Of a stretch of DNA of 35,576 nucleotides, positions 31,318-35,576 are shown one piece after another. Origin of the DNA: G963665215 sp963665215 (GTDB taxonomy: Bacteria > Chloroflexota > Dehalococcoidia > Lucifugimonadales > CAUZJF01); the NCBI GenBank assembly GCA_963665215.2, contig CAXXWW010000004.1:1-35576 (forward strand). Direction: 5' to 3'. A program made the position numbers and the translations under genes. The notes beneath the pieces are model-generated. The model was not told where the DNA came from. It worked only from the letters and a program-made list of their open reading frames with translations, and ran no database searches. Every line of letters starts with the position of its first letter. Position 1 is the stretch's first letter.

Positions 31318-33618
31318 TTGCCCGCCCTGCTCCTCGCGGCGGCGGTCCTGGGAGCGTTGAGGGTCGAGTACCTCAGTACTCAAGATGCGTCGTCACTGGC
31401 CACCTATCATGGACGGGGCGCCGTGCTGGTCCGGGGTGTGGTGTCCTCCGACCCCGAGGCCGCGGGCGCCGCAACAAGATTCCGCTTCTCCGTCCGGCAG
31501 GTCGGCGAGAGCGGGCTGTGGAGGGAAAAGACTGGGGACGTGCTGGTCACACTCCGGGAGTCCGCAGAGGTGGTTCTTCAGAGGGACAGGCCGTACTTCC
31601 GGTACGGGGACCGGCTGCTCCTGGAAGGTTTCCTCGAGCCGCCTCCCGTCCTGGGGGACTTCGACTATGCGGCATTTCTGGCGCGCCAGGGTATAGACTC
31701 GGTCATGTCCTTTCCCAAGGCCTCGCTCCTGGGCGAGGGGGAGGGGGAGGGTGTGTCGTTCTACCGCTGGCTGTACGGCGTGCGCCAGAGCGTCGGCGTG
31801 GCTCTCGCTGATACGGTCCCCGAGCCTCAGGCCTCCGTGGGCCAGGCCGTGCTGCTGGGGCTGCGCGACAACCTTCCCGAGGACCTGGTTGAGGATTTCC
31901 GGGCCACCGGAACGTCTCATCTGCTGGCCATATCCGGGCTCCACGTGGGTACCCTTCTGGGCCTCAGCCTGGCGGCGAGCTGGCGGGTTCTCGGCCGCCG
32001 GAGACAGCACTACCTGATCGCGCCCCTCCTCCTGATGTGGCTATACGCCCTCATCGCCGGGATGTCGCCGTCGGTGACGAGGGCGGCCATTATGGGGAGT
32101 GTCTACCTGGCCGCTCTAGCCCTGGGCCGGCCCCGCAGTGTCCTACCGGCGCTGGGGTTGGCCGCGGCCGTGATGGTGGCGGTGAGCCCCCACGTCATGT
32201 GGAGCGTGTCCTTCCAACTGAGCTTCGCGGCCATGGCCGGCATTGCCGTGGTGGCCGAGCCGCTGAGGGGTAAGTTCCGTCGTCTTCTTGGAGACCGGCC
32301 CGAGAAGGGCACGGCCCACAATTCGCTCCGAGACTTCGTCGCGGATGCGGTGGCGATGACCGTCGCCGCATCGTTCGCGACGCTCCCCCTGGTAGCATTC
32401 TACTTCGAGCGGGTGTCCCTGGTGGGGCTCCCCGCGACACTCCTGAGCCTGCCGGCCTTGCCGATGGTGCTTGTCACACAGGCTGCCGCCGGGGCAGTGG
32501 GCCTGGTCAGCACCGACTTGGCGCAGCCGCTCGGCTGGCTGGCATGGCTATTCACGTCATACCTTACGGGTGTGGTGGGGCTGTTCGCCCGGGCTCCCGC
32601 CGCCTCGATAGAGACCGGCCCTGTCGCGCCACTGCTGGCGTGGGCCTACTACGTGCCATTCCTGTTGTGGTACACGGGTGGTCCCCTCCTGTCGGCGGCG
32701 CCTCGGGCTTTGGCGCGACTCCGGGGTTCACCGGCGCTCTTAGCGTTCCGGGGCAGGGCTGTGCCATGGTGGGTCCTCTTCGGGGCGGTCTCAGTGGCGG
32801 CGCTGGCGTGGATAGCGGCGCTGTCCGTACCGGACGGCAGACTGCACGTGACCTTCGCCGACGTGGGGCAAGGCGATGCCGTATTCATCGTGACCCCCAG
32901 CGGCGCCAACATCGTGGTGGACGGCGGCCCCGACCCTCTGGACGCGGCAAGGGTCGCGGGCTCAAAGCTCCGTTTCTGGGACCGCACCATCGATCTGGTT
33001 GTGCTCACGCACCCTCACAGCGACCACGTCTCCGGGCTGACCGCGCTCCTGAGGAGGTACGATGTGGAGCGAGTCCTGGAGCGCCGTGTAGAGTACGACA
33101 GCCCAGCGTACCAGGCCTGGCGGCAGGCCGTAGATGGCGAAGGGGCCACGGTCACCCAGGCCTGGGCGGGGCAGGTGGTCACCCTCGACGATGGTGTGCT
33201 GTTGCAGGTGGTGGGCCCGCCAGAGAAGTTGATGAGGGGCACCTCCTCGGATGTCGACAACGCATCGGTAGTCCTGCGGCGGGTGTACGGAAGAATCAGC
33301 TTCCTGCTCACCGGGGACATATTCGGCGAAGCCGAGGCGGACCTGGTCGCCCGCAATGCACTCATCGATAGCGACGTGCTGAAAGTCGCCCATCACGGCA
33401 GCCGCACCTCGTCCATCGACGAGTTCCTCGACGCCGTAACCCCCGCGCCGGTGGTGGTATCGGTGGGCGAGGACAACCGCTTCGGCCATCCACACCCCCA
33501 AACAGTTACAGCGCTGCTGGGTCGTGTGCCCGAGGACAGCGTATACCTGACCAGCGAGAAAGGCGACATCGAGTTCGTGACAGACGGCACCCGCCTGGAG
33601 GTGAATACCAGGCGGTGA
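31318..33618 (+). CDS. comEC: ComEC/Rec2-family DNA-uptake channel (main part after the nonsense codon)
   Basis: ComEC forms the membrane channel that takes single-stranded DNA into the cell. From TTG 31318 this frame holds an OB-like domain (about residues 20-150), the competence domain with some eight membrane helices (about 190-510, including SHLLAISGLHVGTLLGLSLA and GMSPSVTRAAIMGSVYLAAL), and a C-terminal metallo-beta-lactamase domain with THPHSDHVSG (His565, His567, Asp569, His570) and DVLKVAHHGSRTS. The natural gene begins at ATG 31174, 45 bases after comEA, but is interrupted by the amber at 31285. No Shine-Dalgarno is evident for the TTG. If the stop is real, only suppression or reinitiation would give product lacking the first membrane segments. 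Confidence 0.88.
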   Translation: MPALLLAAAVLGALRVEYLSTQDASSLATYHGRGAVLVRGVVSSDPEAAGAATRFRFSVRQVGESGLWREKTGDVLVTLRESAEVVLQRDRPYFRYGDRLLLEGFLEPPPVLGDFDYAAFLARQGIDSVMSFPKASLLGEGEGEGVSFYRWLYGVRQSVGVALADTVPEPQASVGQAVLLGLRDNLPEDLVEDFRATGTSHLLAISGLHVGTLLGLSLAASWRVLGRRRQHYLIAPLLLMWLYALIAGMSPSVTRAAIMGSVYLAALALGRPRSVLPALGLAAAVMVAVSPHVMWSVSFQLSFAAMAGIAVVAEPLRGKFRRLLGDRPEKGTAHNSLRDFVADAVAMTVAASFATLPLVAFYFERVSLVGLPATLLSLPALPMVLVTQAAAGAVGLVSTDLAQPLGWLAWLFTSYLTGVVGLFARAPAASIETGPVAPLLAWAYYVPFLLWYTGGPLLSAAPRALARLRGSPALLAFRGRAVPWWVLFGAVSVAALAWIAALSVPDGRLHVTFADVGQGDAVFIVTPSGANIVVDGGPDPLDAARVAGSKLRFWDRTIDLVVLTHPHSDHVSGLTALLRRYDVERVLERRVEYDSPAYQAWRQAVDGEGATVTQAWAGQVVTLDDGVLLQVVGPPEKLMRGTSSDVDNASVVLRRVYGRISFLLTGDIFGEAEADLVARNALIDSDVLKVAHHGSRTSSIDEFLDAVTPAPVVVSVGEDNRFGHPHPQTVTALLGRVPEDSVYLTSEKGDIEFVTDGTRLEVNTRR

Positions 33619-33624
33619 ATCCGA

Positions 33625-33630
33625 TATAAT
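33625..33630 (+). promoter_or_regulatory. -10 hexamer for the TlpA-like gene
   Basis: TATAAT lies 14 bases before ATG 33645, in the seven-codon-sized gap after comEC. It predicts an almost leaderless transcript. No strong -35 is seen. Confidence 0.45.
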
Positions 33631-33644
33631 CGAACGCCAGTCCC

Positions 33645-34445
33645 ATGCGCCCGTCCATCATGCGCTTCCGAAGATCAATCGTATCGCTCCCGGCGTTCCT
33701 GCTGCTGGCGGCTGGCTGCGCTGGGCCCGCTCCCGTGCCCGCCTCGGCGCCAACTTCACCGCCTGCGCCCGCCGGGGCAGCTGAGGCTGTGGCGGCGCCC
33801 TCTCCGACGCCTGCGCTCGCGACTGCGCCGACATCCGCGGATGGGGTTAACTCGGCCACCAACACCTTGAATCAGGAGCCAACGAGCACTGAGATCCTCG
33901 TGACCCCTGGCGGTGCTGAAGAGGGTTTCACGTTCACACCTCCCAGCGGAGTCAGCACCACGATTGTGACGCTGCCGAGTCCTGCACCCAGGCCGGGCGT
34001 CGCTTTTATGCCGCCGGAGGGCCCTCGCACGGACACTCCCCTTCACGACCTACCGCTGACACTTCTGAATGGCGAGACGCTCCGGCTCTCGGACCTGCGA
34101 GGGAAGGTCGTGGTGCTGAACTTCTGGGCCTCTTGGTGTCCGCCGTGTCGCTGGGAGATGCCGGCGTTCGAGCGCGTCTGGCAGGAGTACCGCAAAAAGG
34201 GTGTCGTCTTCGTCGGCATCGCCGAGGGCGACGTGGAGCAGGACGCCAGGGAGTTCGCCGATGATGCGGGCATCACCTACCCGCTGGCGCTGGACACCAC
34301 GGTGCAGCTCGCAAGGGAGCTCAACGTCACCCGGCTTCCCACTACGTTCCTCTTCGATCGCCAGGGAAATCAGACGCGGAAGATCGCCAACGTCGCCAAC
34401 GAGGGGGTCCTTAAGGTGTTTCTGGCGGGCCTGCTCAAGGAGTGA
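33645..34445 (+). CDS. TlpA-like lipoprotein thioredoxin
   Basis: This 266-residue lipoprotein has a signal peptide with lipobox LAAGC (Cys25), then a Pro/Ala/Thr-rich linker of about 100 residues, and an AhpC-TSA/TlpA domain from about residue 132. The active motif is FWASWCPPCRWEMPAFE (Cys165-x-x-Cys168); the cis-Pro is in TRLPTTFLFD. It should work outside the membrane in thiol-disulfide exchange, such as cytochrome c maturation or disulfide reduction, but no partner gene (ccd, ccm) is nearby. The ATG at 33645 is close to a -10 hexamer; a second ATG at 33660 is also possible. It follows comEC by 26 bases and precedes rph. Confidence 0.9.
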   Translation: MRPSIMRFRRSIVSLPAFLLLAAGCAGPAPVPASAPTSPPAPAGAAEAVAAPSPTPALATAPTSADGVNSATNTLNQEPTSTEILVTPGGAEEGFTFTPPSGVSTTIVTLPSPAPRPGVAFMPPEGPRTDTPLHDLPLTLLNGETLRLSDLRGKVVVLNFWASWCPPCRWEMPAFERVWQEYRKKGVVFVGIAEGDVEQDAREFADDAGITYPLALDTTVQLARELNVTRLPTTFLFDRQGNQTRKIANVANEGVLKVFLAGLLKE

Positions 34446-34498
34446 TAGCGGCCTCCGGCCCCAATGGCGACCGCTTCGCACCGCCGCCCTGTCGCGTG

Positions 34499-34507
34499 TG
34501 CTATACT
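34499..34507 (+). promoter_or_regulatory. Extended -10 promoter for rph
   Basis: TGCTATACT (TATACT at 34502-34507) lies 30 bases before the TTG start of RNase PH. It has the same TGn-TATA(A/C)T form as the ilvD and rsmG promoters. Confidence 0.5.
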
Positions 34508-34536
34508 CCCAGCCACACTCCCCCCCGGAGCCCCTC

Positions 34537-35259
34537 TTGATTCGATCCGACGGTCGGAGACCAGACCAGCTTAGAGAGGTCCGCCTGACGCCCAACGCGC
34601 AGGTCTTCGCCGAAGGATCGGTGATGATCGAAACGGGCCAGACCCGCGTCCTGTGCTCGGCCAGCGTGGAGGATGGGGTCCCCCAGTTCCTTCGGGGCGC
34701 AGGCCGGGGGTGGGTCACCGCCGAGTACGCCATGCTTCCTCGCGCCACCGTCACCCGGAGCCCCAGGGAGGGCAGGGGCAGAGGGCCGCGGGGACGCACT
34801 CAGGAGATACAGCGGCTGATCGGGCGCTCTCTCCGCGCAGCGGTCGACATGGAGGGCCTGGGGGAGCGGACCATAACCGTGGACTGCGACGTGTTGCAGG
34901 CCGACGGCGGCACGCGCACCGCTGCGATAACCGGCGCATACGTGGCCCTGCACCAGGCCCTCACCACGCTGAAGACCCGGAACGACCTGTCAGTCATGCC
35001 GATCAGGTGCGCCGTAGCGGCCACCAGCGTGGGCGTGGTCGCCGGACGGGTTCTGCTGGACCTGTCCTATGAAGAGGACTACCGCGCCGAGGTCGATTTC
35101 AACGTCGTGATGACCGACCAGGGTGAGTACGTGGAGGTGCAGGGCACCGCAGAGGGTGGCGCCTTCTCAAGAGGGGTGCTGGACCAGGTGCTGGACCTGG
35201 CGCAAAGTGGAATATCGCAGCTCCTCCAGGACCAGAAGCGGGTCATCGACAGCATGTGA
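34537..35259 (+). CDS. rph: Ribonuclease PH
   Basis: This 240-residue phosphorolytic 3' exonuclease trims tRNA 3' ends. Family motifs run from the start: RSDGRRPDQLREVRL, GQTRVLCSASVEDGVP, WVTAEYAMLPRATVTRSPRE, RTQEIQRLIGRSLRAAVD, ERTITVDCDVLQADGGTRTA, LLDLSYEEDYRAEVDFNVVM and VEVQGTAEGGAFSR. I chose TTG 34537, with GGAG eight bases upstream, because the conserved RSDGR begins just after it; the frame is also open upstream through the thioredoxin gene, but only by chance. It is the last complete gene of the window. Confidence 0.96.
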   Translation: MIRSDGRRPDQLREVRLTPNAQVFAEGSVMIETGQTRVLCSASVEDGVPQFLRGAGRGWVTAEYAMLPRATVTRSPREGRGRGPRGRTQEIQRLIGRSLRAAVDMEGLGERTITVDCDVLQADGGTRTAAITGAYVALHQALTTLKTRNDLSVMPIRCAVAATSVGVVAGRVLLDLSYEEDYRAEVDFNVVMTDQGEYVEVQGTAEGGAFSRGVLDQVLDLAQSGISQLLQDQKRVIDSM

Positions 35260-35302
35260 CGTCGGCTTTCGGCCCGTGGCCCCATACCCTTTACGCTAGA
35301 CC

Positions 35303-35486
35303 CTAACCCCCAGGGCCCTTCTGCACCATATCAATGTTGGGTTCGCGGTGCGACGGTACCTTGTAGGTCAGCGCGGGCGCGCTGCCCCCTTCGTTGGAAG
35401 CGGTGATCTCCACCTCCGTGGGGCCATGCAGGTAGCTGATCTCCTCGCCCTCCAGCCTGAAGGGCAGGTCGTGGCCGGGATAGAAA
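35303..35486 (-). pseudogene. 3' fragment of an unknown gene, cut by the repeat
   Basis: On the minus strand the frame reads FYPGHDLPFRLEGEEISY, then HGPTEVEITASNEGGSAPAL and YKVPSHREPNIDMVQKGPGG, with a TAG at 35303. It looks like real protein sequence (beta-rich, no low-complexity) but has no family I recognise. Its 5' part would lie beyond the repeat at 35487, outside the window. It converges on rph. Confidence 0.5.
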
Positions 35487-35576
35487 ACTTGATTCCCTCG
35501 TAAACACCCGTTTTGAGGAAGTTCCAGCGCTTTAGCACATCTGAGCGCTACCGTATGTTGGGGTAGTACACGGAAC
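35487..35576. repeat. Second copy (inverted, partial) of the MITE-like repeat, at the window end
   Basis: It matches the reverse complement of 27959-28050 with only a few mismatches across 90 bp. It begins with the same CTTGATTCCCTCGTAAA terminus and runs off the window. Confidence 0.88.

Noticed and set aside
34201..34536. N-terminal extension of RNase PH in the same open frame
   Set aside because: It overlaps the thioredoxin gene in another frame and has no family similarity; the RSDGR motif starts at 34540.
1..35576. A complete defence, toxin-antitoxin or biosynthetic gene cluster
   Set aside because: No set of genes with such a layout could be identified; the accessory part is made of IS elements, repeats and gene remnants.

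Overview
The window looks like a piece of a GC-rich (roughly 60-65% by eye) bacterial chromosome, most likely a Chloroflexota lineage of the Dehalococcoidia/SAR202 type. That is an inference from gene content: a flavin-dependent LLM-class oxidoreductase, a phytanoyl-CoA-dioxygenase-like enzyme, a CocE/NonD hydrolase, Gfo/Idh/MocA and DUF4432 enzymes, TolB-type propellers with a LuxR-type HTH, and a YhbD-bactofilin pair. No rRNA, tRNA or CRISPR array was found. Both window ends cut genes or repeats, and the right end lies inside a repeat that also occurs at 27.9 kb, as expected where an assembly breaks.

Layout. 1-0.8 kb: 3' part of a MetE-like gene and a cysteine-poor HesB/IscA-like protein. 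0.9-4.6 kb, minus strand: ilvD with a long, possibly structured leader, then rsmG coupled by a 4-nt overlap to an LPG-synthase/AglD-like flippase gene. 4.8-6.2 kb, plus strand: YhbD-like (DUF4004) HTH regulator and bactofilin, with a perfect operator-like palindrome at the start. 6.2-12.4 kb, minus strand: a secreted-protein block with a LuxR-HTH/TolB membrane protein, a TolB-LVIVD double-propeller lipoprotein split by an IS1380-family element, and an Ig-like exported protein. 12.8-18.8 kb, minus strand: D-2-hydroxyacid dehydrogenase behind an isochorismatase remnant, an Eis-like acetyltransferase, a PHP-domain protein, a 36-residue membrane peptide and a Gfo/Idh/MocA oxidoreductase. 19.1-25.9 kb: LLM oxidoreductase (plus), then PhyH-like dioxygenase, CocE/NonD hydrolase, and an SMP-30 / DUF4432 / SDR sugar-catabolic set (minus). 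25.9-30.6 kb: an accessory zone with a full IS256-family element, a GNAT gene, a MITE-like repeat, a second palindromic repeat, a doubly frameshifted membrane-protein gene and an AT-richer orphan gene. 30.5-35.3 kb, plus strand: comEA, comEC, a TlpA-like lipoprotein thioredoxin and RNase PH.

The most informative signal is a set of dateable rearrangements. The IS1380-family element has perfect 18-bp inverted repeats and a 5-bp target duplication. Removing it in silico rejoins two minus-strand frames into one protein of about 760 residues with two beta-propellers. A 79-bp tail of an IS256-like element sits in frame inside the 5' end of comEA, flanked by a 20-bp duplication of the original start region. 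The next gene, comEC, has an in-frame amber codon at codon 38. The complete IS256-family element truncates the SMP-30 gene and lacks a target duplication, which points to an IS-linked deletion or recombination. Several single-base frameshifts could be real decay or assembly error, and raw reads would decide. I did not find a clear new defence or biosynthetic system. The strongest candidates for new biology are the double-propeller/LuxR-TolB block, the ilvD leader and the H-x-G dioxygenase.
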